The notes under the pieces are model-generated. The model had not been told where the DNA came from. It was given only the letters and a program-made list of their open reading frames with translations, and searched no databases. Both the position numbers and the translations under genes were made by a program. From an uncultured Pelagibacteraceae bacterium (GTDB lineage Bacteria > Pseudomonadota > Alphaproteobacteria > Pelagibacterales > Pelagibacteraceae), in contig CACAVT010000009.1 in NCBI GenBank assembly GCA_902536005.1, positions 1 to 33,864 on the forward strand: a stretch of 33,864 nucleotides of DNA, read 5' to 3'. This document shows, piece by piece, positions 1 through 9,079 of the stretch; position 1 is the stretch's first letter; the number at the start of each line of letters is the position of its first letter.

Positions 1-920
1 CTCTCATTCATTATTTCTTCATAAGATAATTCATCAAAATAATTTAAATTTTTTGTTAAAGTTTCTCTCACGTTATTTAATATAATATCTCTATCTCTGT
101 GTGCACCACCTAATGGTTCGTCAATTATTTCATCTATAACTTTTAACTTAAGTAAATCTTTAGCTGAAAGCTTCATAGCTTTCGCTGCATCAAGCATTTT
201 TTTTGGATCTCTCCATAGAATAGTTGCACATCCCTCAGGTGATATTACTGAATAAATTGCATTTTCTAGCATAAGGACTTTATTTGATGAAGCTAATGCA
301 ATTGCTCCACCAGAACCACCCTCACCTATAATTATTGCAATTGTTGGAACTTTAAGCTCCATACAGCATTCGATTGATTTAGCAATTGCTTCTGCTTGTC
401 CTCGTTCTTCGGCTCCTACACCTGGATATGCTCCTGGAGTGTCAATAAAAGAGATTATGGGAATGTTAAATTTGTTTGCTAGGTTCATTAATCTTATAGT
501 TTTTCTATAACCTTCTGGCCTCATCATTCCAAAATTTCTTTCTATTCTGCTATCTAAATCTTCTCCTTTTTCTTGACCTATTACTAAAACTGATTTTCCA
601 TTAAATTTTGCAAATCCAGTTAGAACCGATTTATCCTCTCCATAGTATCTATCTCCAGATAGGGAGATAAAATCATCAAACAAATTATCAATAAAAAATT
701 TTGCTTTAGGTCTATCTTCGTGACGAGCAACCATAGTAGTCTGCCAAGGATCTAGATTGGAATAAATATTTTTTAATTTTTCATCTATTTCTGTTTGAGT
801 GCTTGAAATTTTTTGAGTATCGACTTCTGATAATCCCTCTTGATTGTAAGGATCTTTCAATTTTTCTAGTTCGTTTTCTAGATCTTTAATTTCTGTTTCA
901 AAATTTAAATAATTTTTCAT
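1..920 (-). CDS. accA: Acetyl-CoA carboxylase carboxyltransferase subunit alpha, 3'-truncated by window edge (repeat copy)
   Basis: Reverse-strand translation from 920 (MKNYLNFETEIKDLENELEKLKDPYNQEG...; GEGGSGGAIALASSNKVLMLENAIYSVISPEGCATILWRDP) is typical AccA; runs off the window edge near the expected C-terminus. Confidence 0.93.
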   Translation of the reverse strand, partial: MKNYLNFETEIKDLENELEKLKDPYNQEGLSEVDTQKISSTQTEIDEKLKNIYSNLDPWQTTMVARHEDRPKAKFFIDNLFDDFISLSGDRYYGEDKSVLTGFAKFNGKSVLVIGQEKGEDLDSRIERNFGMMRPEGYRKTIRLMNLANKFNIPIISFIDTPGAYPGVGAEERGQAEAIAKSIECCMELKVPTIAIIIGEGGSGGAIALASSNKVLMLENAIYSVISPEGCATILWRDPKKMLDAAKAMKLSAKDLLKLKVIDEIIDEPLGGAHRDRDIILNNVRETLTKNLNYFDELSYEEIMNE

Positions 921-1030
921 CTTTTATTTATAATGGATGGTTAAAATACAAAAAAGGCAATAAAATGATATTAAATAAGGTGTAATTCTTATTAATTGAC
1001 TTAAATCATTTAACAGATACAAATTAATAA

Positions 1031-1171
1031 TCGGGAGAGACTATTTATAGCGCCGAAGGAGCAACCACCCCGGAAACTCTCAGGCAAAAGGACCGATTAA
1101 AGCATAACACTCTGGAAAGAGATTGATTTCCGCCGAAGGAGTAAAGCTCTCAGGCAAAAATACAGATGGGG
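1031..1171 (+). promoter_or_regulatory. Tandem glycine riboswitch upstream of malate synthase (repeat copy)
   Basis: Two aptamer-like units, each with gccgaaggag and ctctcaggcaaaa consensus (GCCGAAGGAGCAA...ACTCTCAGGCAAAAGGACCG; CCGCCGAAGGAGTAA...GCTCTCAGGCAAAAATACAGATGGGG), ending 16 nt before the glcB ATG. Confidence 0.95.
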
Positions 1172-1187
1172 TACGAACTTAAGTGCT

Positions 1188-3362
1188 ATGCAAGAAAAAT
1201 ATATTAAAATTAATAATCTTCAGGTATCAGAGAAACTATCAAACTTTGTAAATGATGAATTATTAAATAATACAAATATATCTTCAGAAAATTTTTGGTT
1301 AGGTCTAGAAAAAACCCTCGATGAGCTTGCACCAAAAAATAAAGAATTAATTAAATTTAGAGAAGAATTGCAAAAAAAAATAGACGATTGGCATATCAAA
1401 AATAAAGGTAAGGAATTTAATTTAGATGATTATAAAAAATTTTTATTAGAAATTGGTTATTTAAAAAAAGAAGGACCTGATTTTAAAATAGAAACTGAAA
1501 ATGTTGATGAAGAAATTGCGAGTATAGCTGGACCTCAGTTGGTTGTACCTGTCATGAATGCAAGATATGCATTAAATGCTGCAAATGCAAGATGGATGAG
1601 TTTATATGATAGTCTTTATGGTACAGATGTTATTGAGCAGTCTGAAGACAGCGTATCTGAACGGTATGACCCTTTAAGAGGTGAAATGGTAATAAAATAT
1701 GGTAGAGATTTTTTAGATAAATACTTTCCATTAGCTGGATTAAGTTGGAATAAAATTACAAGTTTTGCAGTGAAATATGGTAAATTAAAAGTTTTAAAAG
1801 GTGCTGATATTTTTGATTTGGAAGATGAAAATAAATTTATTGGGCACAGGGGTGAAAGTGACAATCCATCTGCAATTATTCTAAAGAACAATAACTTACA
1901 TATTGAAATTCTTAAAGATTCAAGAGCTTTTGCTGCTCAACAAGATCACGCAGGTATTAGCGACATTATACTAGAATCTGCAGTGTCAACTATTTGTGAT
2001 AATGAAGATAGTGTTGCAGCAGTTGACTCCGAAGATAAAATTATTTGTTATCGAAATTGGCTAGGTCTAATGAAAGGAGACCTTAAGTCTAAATTTGAAA
2101 AAGAAGGGAAATTATTTGAAAGAAAATTAAATCCACACAGAAGTTATATCTCAAAAGATGGCAAAGGTTTAAAGTTACATGGAAGAAGCCTTTTGCTTGT
2201 AAGAAACGTTGGTCATCTAATGACTAACCCATCAATTTTATTAAGTGATGGAAGTGAAATCCCTGAAGGTATAATGGATGCATTTATAACTACAGCAGCT
2301 GCACTACATGATATTAAAAACAAAAATAATTCAAGAACTGGATCAGTTTACATTGTGAAGCCTAAAATGCATGGTCCAGAAGAGACAGCATTTACAGATT
2401 TAATTTTTTCTAAAGTTGAGGAAGTTTTAAATTTACCTAAGTACACTTGTAAGATTGGTATTATGGATGAGGAGAGAAGAACATCGTCAAATTTAAAAGA
2501 ATGTATTAGAAGTCTAAAAAATAGAGTTTTTTTTATTAATACTGGCTTCTTGGATAGAACTGGTGATGAAATGCATACATCAATGGAAGCCGGTCCTATG
2601 ATTAAAAAAGGTGACATGAAATCATCTAAATGGATTACTGCATACGAAAATAACAATGTTGATATTGGTTTAAGTTGTGGGTTTTCTGGTAAAGCTCAAA
2701 TTGGAAAAGGAATGTGGGCAATGCCAGATAAAATGAAAGATATGATGGAGCAAAAAACAGGACACTTAAAAGCAGGAGCAAACTGCGCATGGGTACCTTC
2801 TCCAACAGCAGCTGCATTACACGCTTTACATTATCATGAAACAAATATTTTTGATGAACAAAAAAAATTAACCGATAGAGAACCAGCTAAGCTTGATGAT
2901 CTTTTAACAATTCCAATAGCAGATAGACCTAATTGGTCTGTCGAGGATATAAATAAAGAAATTTCAAACTCTGCACAAACTTTATTGGGGTATGTTGTAA
3001 GGTGGGTCGATCAAGGAATAGGCTGTTCTAAAGTGCCCGATATTAACAACATAGGTTTAATGGAAGATAGAGCAACACTAAGAATTTCTTCACAACATAT
3101 AGCCAACTGGATACATCATGGAATTACAACAAAAATACAAGTAACTGAAATAATGAAAGAAATGGCCAAAATAGTAGATGATCAGAACAAAGATGATCCG
3201 CTATATGTTAAAATGAGTGATGATTATGAAAATTCTATAGCGTTTCAAACTGCGTGTGATTTAGTTTTTAAGGGTAAAGAGCAACCATCAGGTTATACTG
3301 AGCCATTACTTCATTTGAATAGGTTAAAAAAAAAATCTAATCTGAGTTCGAAACCAAATTAG
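1188..3362 (+). CDS. glcB: Malate synthase G (repeat copy)
   Basis: 724 aa; malate synthase G motifs (GPQLVVPVMNARYALNAANARWMSLYDSLYGTD, HMTNPSILLSDGSEIPEGIMDAF, NTGFLDRTGDEMHTSMEAGPM). Confidence 0.95.
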   Translation: MQEKYIKINNLQVSEKLSNFVNDELLNNTNISSENFWLGLEKTLDELAPKNKELIKFREELQKKIDDWHIKNKGKEFNLDDYKKFLLEIGYLKKEGPDFKIETENVDEEIASIAGPQLVVPVMNARYALNAANARWMSLYDSLYGTDVIEQSEDSVSERYDPLRGEMVIKYGRDFLDKYFPLAGLSWNKITSFAVKYGKLKVLKGADIFDLEDENKFIGHRGESDNPSAIILKNNNLHIEILKDSRAFAAQQDHAGISDIILESAVSTICDNEDSVAAVDSEDKIICYRNWLGLMKGDLKSKFEKEGKLFERKLNPHRSYISKDGKGLKLHGRSLLLVRNVGHLMTNPSILLSDGSEIPEGIMDAFITTAAALHDIKNKNNSRTGSVYIVKPKMHGPEETAFTDLIFSKVEEVLNLPKYTCKIGIMDEERRTSSNLKECIRSLKNRVFFINTGFLDRTGDEMHTSMEAGPMIKKGDMKSSKWITAYENNNVDIGLSCGFSGKAQIGKGMWAMPDKMKDMMEQKTGHLKAGANCAWVPSPTAAALHALHYHETNIFDEQKKLTDREPAKLDDLLTIPIADRPNWSVEDINKEISNSAQTLLGYVVRWVDQGIGCSKVPDINNIGLMEDRATLRISSQHIANWIHHGITTKIQVTEIMKEMAKIVDDQNKDDPLYVKMSDDYENSIAFQTACDLVFKGKEQPSGYTEPLLHLNRLKKKSNLSSKPN

Positions 3363-3948
3363 ATCGATTTTTAAAAGCAGAAAATAAAGTCCCATCATCA
3401 AGACTTTCAATCTCTCCTCCTACTGGTAAACCTTGTGCTAATTTAGTAATTTTAACATCTAAATTTTTTAGACTATCTTGAATATAATATGCAGTTGTTT
3501 GACCTTCAACAGTTGCGCTAGTTGCAAGAATTACCTCTTCGATTTTATCTCTATTAATTCTTTCAACTAATGAGTTAATTAATAAATCTTCTTTTCTTTG
3601 ACCAACTGAAGAAATTGTTCCACCCAAAATATGAAAATAACCCTGAAAGATATTTGAATTTTCAATCGACCATTGGTCTGCAATATCCTCTACTACACAA
3701 ATTTTAGTATATTTTTCTTTTGTAGTCTCACAATTCAAACAACCATTTGAATTTGACTTTAAGGCACCACATGAATTGCATCTAACTACATTTTTATAAA
3801 CTTGCGCCAATGTGTTTGCCATAGGTTTTACAAGTTCGTCGCGATTATTTATTAATTTTAAAACAATTCTTTTTGCTGATTTGGGACCTAAACCAGGAAG
3901 TTTTGAAATTAACTTAATTAATTCTTCTATCTCACTGATGTTTTGCAT
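3337..3948 (-). CDS. recR: Recombination mediator protein RecR (repeat copy)
   Basis: 203 aa; LPGLGPKSAKRIVLKL helix-hairpin-helix, CNSCGALKSNSNGCLNC zinc finger, Toprim region CVVEDIADQWSIENS...YFHILGG. Confidence 0.95.
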   Translation of the reverse strand: MQNISEIEELIKLISKLPGLGPKSAKRIVLKLINNRDELVKPMANTLAQVYKNVVRCNSCGALKSNSNGCLNCETTKEKYTKICVVEDIADQWSIENSNIFQGYFHILGGTISSVGQRKEDLLINSLVERINRDKIEEVILATSATVEGQTTAYYIQDSLKNLDVKITKLAQGLPVGGEIESLDDGTLFSAFKNRSNLVSNSD

Positions 3949-3951
3949 CTA

Positions 3952-4281
3952 TTATAAAGGCCATTTAAAACCAGGAATTCCAAACCCACCTGTTGCTTTT
4001 GAAATTTCCTCAGTTGTTTTTGATTTAAGTTGAGATTTAGCACTATTATGTGCTGCAACAATTAAATCTTCAATTATGGTTTTGTCTTCTTTCATAATTT
4101 CATCAGATAACTTTATAGTTTGCATCTCTCCCTCTCCATCCAAAGTTATCTTTACAGAATTTGAACCCGAAATTCCTTCAACTCTAATTTCCTTAATCTT
4201 TTGTTGGCTTTCTTTCATTTTTGCCTCAAGTTCTTTTGCTTTATCTAAAATTTTACTAAAGTCAGTCATTATCAACTCCAT
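3952..4281 (-). CDS. YbaB/EbfC-family nucleoid-associated protein (repeat copy)
   Basis: About 105-109 aa, located between dnaX and recR as in many bacteria; GSNSVKITLDGEGEMQTIKLSDEIM...TGGFGIPGF. Confidence 0.9.
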   Translation of the reverse strand: MELIMTDFSKILDKAKELEAKMKESQQKIKEIRVEGISGSNSVKITLDGEGEMQTIKLSDEIMKEDKTIIEDLIVAAHNSAKSQLKSKTTEEISKATGGFGIPGFKWPL

Positions 4282-4593
4282 CTTTGTTTGAATTTACATC
4301 TATTAATTCGGCATCAGGAAATTTATCCATCACACTTTTAAATATTTCTGAATTTTTCATTTCATCAATTATCTGTTTTTTTACATTTTTTTCTTTGTCT
4401 TTTACTGACATTTGCCCTTTTAATTTACTAAACGTAATAATCCATCTTTCACCGGTCCATTCAAAAAGCTTTGATGATAAATCTTTTACAAAATCCTTAT
4501 CTAAACTTTCATTAAAAGATATTTCAATTCTATTTTTTTCAAATTTTACAAGATTAACATTTTTTTCTAACTCGTATTTGAGTTTGATCTCTT
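4262..4593 (-). pseudogene. dnaX: DnaX C-terminal fragment truncated at the inverted-repeat junction
   Basis: Mirror of the 3' end of full-length dnaX (27948-29603); identity stops at 4593. Reading upstream on the minus strand, the first codon past the junction is TAA. Confidence 0.9.
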
Positions 4594-4594
4594 A

Positions 4595-4909
4595 AAAATT
4601 AAATGCCCCATAAATAAAGCAGCAATTGAGTTAAATAAATTTTTTAAAAAAAATAGAATAAATTTAGCTGTAGATCAAAAATATTTTCCAATTTCTAATA
4701 ACAAGGTTTCAAAATTAAATGTAGTATTTTCAGCATCCTTTGGAAGGCAACTAGAATATTACACCGGAATGGTCTTTAAAATTGATATTAAATCTAAAAA
4801 CTCATTCAAAAATATAATAAATGGTGGTCGTTATGATGGTTTAATTTCTGACTTAGGATCAAAAAAACAAACCCCAGCAGTTGGTGCTGCTTTAAATTTA
4901 AATTATTAA
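4595..4909 (+). pseudogene. hisZ: ATP phosphoribosyltransferase regulatory subunit HisZ, 5'-truncated at the inverted-repeat junction
   Basis: Open frame AAIELNKFFKKNRINLAVDQKYFPISNNKVSKLNVVFSASFGRQLEYYTGMVFKIDIKS...INGGRYDGLISDLGSKKQTPAVGAALNLNY*, HisRS-like motif-3 end, overlaps the hisG start (TAATG). No N-terminal part present. Confidence 0.85.
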
Positions 4910-5601
4910 TGACAAAAAATATTTTAAATATTGGTATCCCAAGTAAAGGCAGACTTAGAAAAGATGTTTTAAATATTTTTAAAAAAAATAAATTAAATCT
5001 CATTTCTGAAAGAGGAGAAAGAGATCTTTTAGGATCAATAAAACAATTTAAAAATATTAAGATTTTATATCTTCATGCAAGAGAGATTATCGAAAGGCTG
5101 GGAGACGGATCTTTGGATATAGGTTTTTCTGGCTTTGATTTATTGAAAGAGAGTGAAATAAATACTCAAAAGAAAATTAATGTTATTAAAAAGTATAATT
5201 TTGGTAAAGCTACATTGGTAGTTGCAATCCCAGATCCTTGGATAGATGTACAAACAGTTGCAGATTTAGAAGAAATTGCATTTGAATTTAAAGATAAGAA
5301 AAAGAAAAGATTAAGAGTGGCAACAAAATATCCAAATTTAACGAGGGAATTTTTATTTTCAAAGGGTGTTACTCAATTTAAATTAATTGATAGTTTGGGT
5401 GCAACTGAAGCCTATCCTTTCACAGGTTCTTCGGAGATAATTACAGATATCACGTCTACTGGGGAAACTTTAAAAGCAAATAATCTGCGTATTTTAAATG
5501 ATGGAGAGATACTTAAATCAGAGGCTTGTATGATGATTTCTAAGTCATCAAATAACAAAACAGGCCTAAGAAAAATGTTAAAATTACTTTCTAAAAATTA
5601 A
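4909..5601 (+). CDS. hisG: ATP phosphoribosyltransferase catalytic subunit (short form)
   Basis: 230 aa; IGIPSKGRLRKDVLNIF, DIGFSGFDLL, RVATKYPNLTREFLFSKGV, DITSTGETLKANNL. Confidence 0.95.
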   Translation: MTKNILNIGIPSKGRLRKDVLNIFKKNKLNLISERGERDLLGSIKQFKNIKILYLHAREIIERLGDGSLDIGFSGFDLLKESEINTQKKINVIKKYNFGKATLVVAIPDPWIDVQTVADLEEIAFEFKDKKKKRLRVATKYPNLTREFLFSKGVTQFKLIDSLGATEAYPFTGSSEIITDITSTGETLKANNLRILNDGEILKSEACMMISKSSNNKTGLRKMLKLLSKN

Positions 5602-5715
5602 GTCTTTCCAATAAATTAGTATAATTTTAATAATATCAAGATTTCTAATAATTGCATAAAGCGCAACAATAACACAAATAATGAAGAATATTTTTAATAC
5701 TAAAATTAGTTCCAT
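5584..5715 (-). CDS. Putative small single-pass membrane protein, 43 aa (not in the supplied ORF track)
   Basis: Reverse-strand ORF MELILVLKIFFIICVIVALYAIIRNLDIIKIILIYWKDLIFRK*; hydrophobic N-terminal segment; fills the hisG-rmuC gap and overlaps the hisG 3' end by 18 nt. Confidence 0.4.
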   Translation of the reverse strand: MELILVLKIFFIICVIVALYAIIRNLDIIKIILIYWKDLIFRK

Positions 5716-5780
5716 AAAGTATTTTTAAATATTTAAATACATTAATCAAATATTTACTATAAAATAAGAGAATTAGAATC

Positions 5781-6878
5781 ATGGACACTATATTATTAAT
5801 TTTGGTAGTTTTATTGTTAGGAGGTGTTTTAGCTATTCTTTATCTAAATTTAAAAACTAAGCCTAATCAGGAAAACGAAAATAAAGAGGCTGAAGAAATA
5901 GCTAATTTAAAATCAGAAATTTCAAGTTTAAAAGATACCTTAAATAATACGATCAACAGCTCACTTGGTGCAATGTCGACTTCATTTAACAACCTATCAA
6001 CTGGGGTTACTAAAGATATGACTGAAACTTTAACTAAGGTAGAGGAAAAGGTTGGTAATTTTAACCAACAAGTACAATTGTTAAATCAAAGCCAAGAGGG
6101 GATAACAAAAATTTTAGCTGGAGTTAAGAAATATGGAACTCTTGCAGAATTTAGCCTAGACGCTCTTATTAAAGATTTGCTGCCAGCCTCTCAATTCATT
6201 ACTAATGTAAAAATGAAGGAAGATACAAGTGAAAATGTGGAATTTGCAATAAAGCTTCAAGGAGATGTTTTGGTTCCTGTTGATAGTCATTTTCCAGTAG
6301 AAAAATTCAAAGCTATTACCGATGGTCATGACGCGGAAGACAAAAGGGCTGTTGCAGATGCTAGAGCAAAATTAGCCTCAGCGTTTAAAGCAAAAGCTAA
6401 AAGCGTTAATGAAAAATATATTGTTCCACCAAAAACTACTGATTTTGCAATTGTGTATGCTCCTACAGAAAGCTTATACAAAGAGTTAACTGAATACCAA
6501 GATCCAAGTACAAAAGAATTATTAACTCAAGAATTAATGAAAAAATATAAAATCGTAATATGTGGGCCTAATACTCTTTCTGCTTACCTACAATCTTTAC
6601 ATATGGGATTTCAATCATTGAAAGTACAAAAAGGAGCAACAGAAATTTATAATCATTTGAAAACAATCAGTACAAGATTTTCCAAACATTTTGACAACAT
6701 TATAGTTCTTAGAAAAAAATTAGAAGATGCTATGGGAGTTGTTGATAAATTTGGAACGGATGCAAGATCAATTTCAAGAACTTTAGAAAACATTAAAGAT
6801 CCCGAGCAGGTTGAGAAAGCTGTACAAACTGAAAACGTGGAAAAATTTATTGAACGAAATAAACAGCTTAAAAATTAA
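5781..6878 (+). CDS. rmuC: DNA recombination protein RmuC
   Basis: 365 aa; N-terminal TM, coiled coil, then RmuC domain (VEFAIKLQGDVLVPVDSHFPVEKFKAITDG, FAIVYAPTESLYKEL, KYKIVICGPNTLSAYLQSLHMGFQSL). Confidence 0.93.
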   Translation: MDTILLILVVLLLGGVLAILYLNLKTKPNQENENKEAEEIANLKSEISSLKDTLNNTINSSLGAMSTSFNNLSTGVTKDMTETLTKVEEKVGNFNQQVQLLNQSQEGITKILAGVKKYGTLAEFSLDALIKDLLPASQFITNVKMKEDTSENVEFAIKLQGDVLVPVDSHFPVEKFKAITDGHDAEDKRAVADARAKLASAFKAKAKSVNEKYIVPPKTTDFAIVYAPTESLYKELTEYQDPSTKELLTQELMKKYKIVICGPNTLSAYLQSLHMGFQSLKVQKGATEIYNHLKTISTRFSKHFDNIIVLRKKLEDAMGVVDKFGTDARSISRTLENIKDPEQVEKAVQTENVEKFIERNKQLKN

Positions 6879-6915
6879 TTTCTTTTTTTCCTTAATAACG
6901 TCTATAAGAAATCTC

Positions 6916-7602
6916 ATGCAGTGGAATCAAAAATATGATTATCCAAAATCATCAAGAGCAACAGTTGATGGCATTAGAAGATACTTATTAGGGGAAACAA
7001 AATTACCAAGTGTCACTTCAATTTTAGATGCAACTCGATCTGAAGAAGATAAAGCGGCATTAGCAAATTGGAGAGAAAGAACTGGGCAAAAAGAAGCTGA
7101 AGCAATTACAAAAGCAGCAAGTAGCAGGGGATCTCAAATGCACAACTATTTAGAGTCTTATTTACTTGGAAGAGAAAATTTAAGTTTTTTTGAAGATAAA
7201 GAACAATATAAATTAATGGCTAAAGAAATTATAGAAAAAGGTTTGAAAAATAGATTGGATGAAATTTGGGGTGTTGAATGCACTCTTTATTACCCAGAGA
7301 AGTATGCAGGTACTGCTGACTGTGTTGGAGTGTATGAAGGTAAAGAAACAATAATTGATTTTAAACAAAGTAATAAACCAAAAAAAGCTGAGTATATCGA
7401 TTCATGGCTTCTTCAAACAAGCGCATATTCATTAGCACATAACATTGTGTATAACTCCAATATCACTTCTTGTGTAATTTTGGTTTGCACAGTAGATAAA
7501 TTATTCCAAGAGTTTAAAATTCAAGGACATGATTTAATTGTTTACCAAAATTTGTTTTTAGGAAGATTAAAAAAATTTAATGAGCTATTGGATTTAACTT
7601 AA
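6916..7602 (+). CDS. PD-(D/E)XK exonuclease, MGME1-like; start trimmed from the ORF-track start at 6811
   Basis: MQWNQKYDYPKSSRATVDGIRRYLLGETKLPSVTSIL...; catalytic pattern E(GVECTLYY)-GTADCVG-TIIDFKQSNKPK-LLQTSAYSLAHN. Starting at M36 removes most of the overlap into rmuC. Confidence 0.8.
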   Translation: MQWNQKYDYPKSSRATVDGIRRYLLGETKLPSVTSILDATRSEEDKAALANWRERTGQKEAEAITKAASSRGSQMHNYLESYLLGRENLSFFEDKEQYKLMAKEIIEKGLKNRLDEIWGVECTLYYPEKYAGTADCVGVYEGKETIIDFKQSNKPKKAEYIDSWLLQTSAYSLAHNIVYNSNITSCVILVCTVDKLFQEFKIQGHDLIVYQNLFLGRLKKFNELLDLT

Positions 7603-7608
7603 GATTTT

Positions 7609-9045
7609 ATGGATAAAATAGTCATTTACGATACAGAAACAACAAACAGCACAATTTGGGGCTCAATAATTGAAGTAGGTGCTGTAGTTGTTGATAAGAA
7701 CTTAAAAGAAATTGGTAAGCTAAATATTCGTGGCAGAATGCCTGAAGGCGAAGTTCCAAGTGCAAAAGCTTTACTGGTTAATTCAACAAGTATTGATTTA
7801 CTTACAAAAGGAAATTATTCTCATTATGATTTTTTAGGAGCTGTAGAAAACTTTTTCTCTAAGGCTGGCCCAGCATTATTTATGGGTTGGAGTAACTTAA
7901 ATTTTGATAGGAGAATGTTTCATTTTAATTTTTTTAAAGGGAACAGATATCCTTATATTACTCATTCTTCGCCTAATAAAGAACATGATGGTTTACATAT
8001 TGCAAGAGTAGCACAAACTTTAAATCCTGAAACATTAAAGACTGAATTAACAGAAGCAGGCAATGAAAGTCTTGCTTTAGAGGGTTTAGCAAGACAACAA
8101 GGATTTGATACATCCCAACAACACACAGCTTATCATGATGCGTTCACAAGCTTAAAAATTCTTCAAATTATAAAAGATAAACATAAAGACAATTGGGAAA
8201 ATTTCTTAAGCACATCCACAAAAAATAGCGTTGAAACTATTTTAAAAAGTGAGGGTATTTATTCAATATTTGAAAATGTTAAAGGAAAAAATATGATGTA
8301 TCTTGTCTCTACATTGCATCCAGATCATTGTTTTCATCCATCATATGCATCTTGGGGATATTTATTTGATTTAAGAAGAGATCCCGAGCCATTATTAAAC
8401 TTGTCAGTAAATGATCTTAAAGTTTATTTTAAAAAGTTTAGTCCAAAAGCACTTAGAGTGATCAAAACCAACAAAGCTCCTGTTGTGCTAGATAAAAAGT
8501 TTGCATTAAAGGAAAAGGCATATGCAGACTTAGATTTAGAAACCATTCAGAAAAGAGCAAAAATGGTTAGAAATAGTGAAAATTTTTGCAAAAATATTCA
8601 AATAATTAATAGAGAAGCAGCTGAAGAAAAAGTTCAAACACAAACCCAGGAAGATTTATTGCCAGAGGAAACTTTATATGAAAAATTTGTTCCCAACAAA
8701 GACACGCAGTTGTTTAAAACTTGGCATAGTTCTTCTTGGGAAGATAAATTAAGAATGTTGGATAAGTTTCAAGATAAAAGATGTAGTTGGTTTGGCCAAA
8801 AAATTATCTATCAAGAAGCACCACATATTTTGCCACCAGATTTATATAAAAATATAAAAAGTGAAATTGCTAGAAGAATTTTAAGTAAAAATAAAGAAAA
8901 GTGGCAAACTATAGGAATGGCTTATCAAGAAATTGATACCTTAAGAGACCAAGCATCAAACAGAGATGATGAAGAAGAGCTAAAAAAATTGGATGAAATT
9001 AATGATTTTATTATGTCCATAGAAAAAAAATATGAAATTGCCTAG
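7609..9045 (+). CDS. sbcB: Exodeoxyribonuclease I
   Basis: 478 aa; DEDDh exonuclease motifs IYDTETTNSTIWGSIIEVGAV, WSNLNFDRRMFHFNFF, HTAYHDAFTSLKIL, followed by ExoI C-terminal domain. Confidence 0.9.
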   Translation: MDKIVIYDTETTNSTIWGSIIEVGAVVVDKNLKEIGKLNIRGRMPEGEVPSAKALLVNSTSIDLLTKGNYSHYDFLGAVENFFSKAGPALFMGWSNLNFDRRMFHFNFFKGNRYPYITHSSPNKEHDGLHIARVAQTLNPETLKTELTEAGNESLALEGLARQQGFDTSQQHTAYHDAFTSLKILQIIKDKHKDNWENFLSTSTKNSVETILKSEGIYSIFENVKGKNMMYLVSTLHPDHCFHPSYASWGYLFDLRRDPEPLLNLSVNDLKVYFKKFSPKALRVIKTNKAPVVLDKKFALKEKAYADLDLETIQKRAKMVRNSENFCKNIQIINREAAEEKVQTQTQEDLLPEETLYEKFVPNKDTQLFKTWHSSSWEDKLRMLDKFQDKRCSWFGQKIIYQEAPHILPPDLYKNIKSEIARRILSKNKEKWQTIGMAYQEIDTLRDQASNRDDEEELKKLDEINDFIMSIEKKYEIA

Positions 9046-9079
9046 TTGACTTTAAGACTGCAATTTATAGAAAGGATAT

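Larger units (their letters stand above)
1..4593. repeat. Left arm of a 4593-bp terminal inverted repeat (partner 29272-33864)
   Basis: Window start ctctcattcattatttcttcataagataattc is the reverse complement of the window end; ORFs mirror exactly (1188..3362 + and 30503..32677 - have identical proteins, coordinates sum to 33865). Identity stops at 4593 (gatctctt|aaaaatt versus gatctcttttttttttgaac on the partner strand). Confidence 0.97.

Noticed and set aside
1616-2844. ORFs antisense to glcB (1616..1891, 2348..2656, 2635..2844 and their right-arm mirrors)
   Set aside because: They lie fully inside the well-supported glcB gene, show no recognisable domain, and are expected shadow ORFs.
4284-4595. 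103-aa plus-strand ORF 4284..4595, also seen as part of 29195..29581 on the minus strand
   Set aside because: Antisense to the dnaX 3' end; low-complexity S/F/I-rich translation typical of the reverse strand of AT-rich coding DNA.
4806-5003. 65-aa ORF antisense to the hisZ/hisG junction
   Set aside because: Overlaps strongly supported hisZ and hisG coding sequence on the other strand; no recognisable domain.
6811-6915. N-terminal 35 aa of the 6811..7602 ORF
   Set aside because: Overlaps the rmuC 3' end and does not resemble the nuclease family; the internal Met at 6916 gives a better start.
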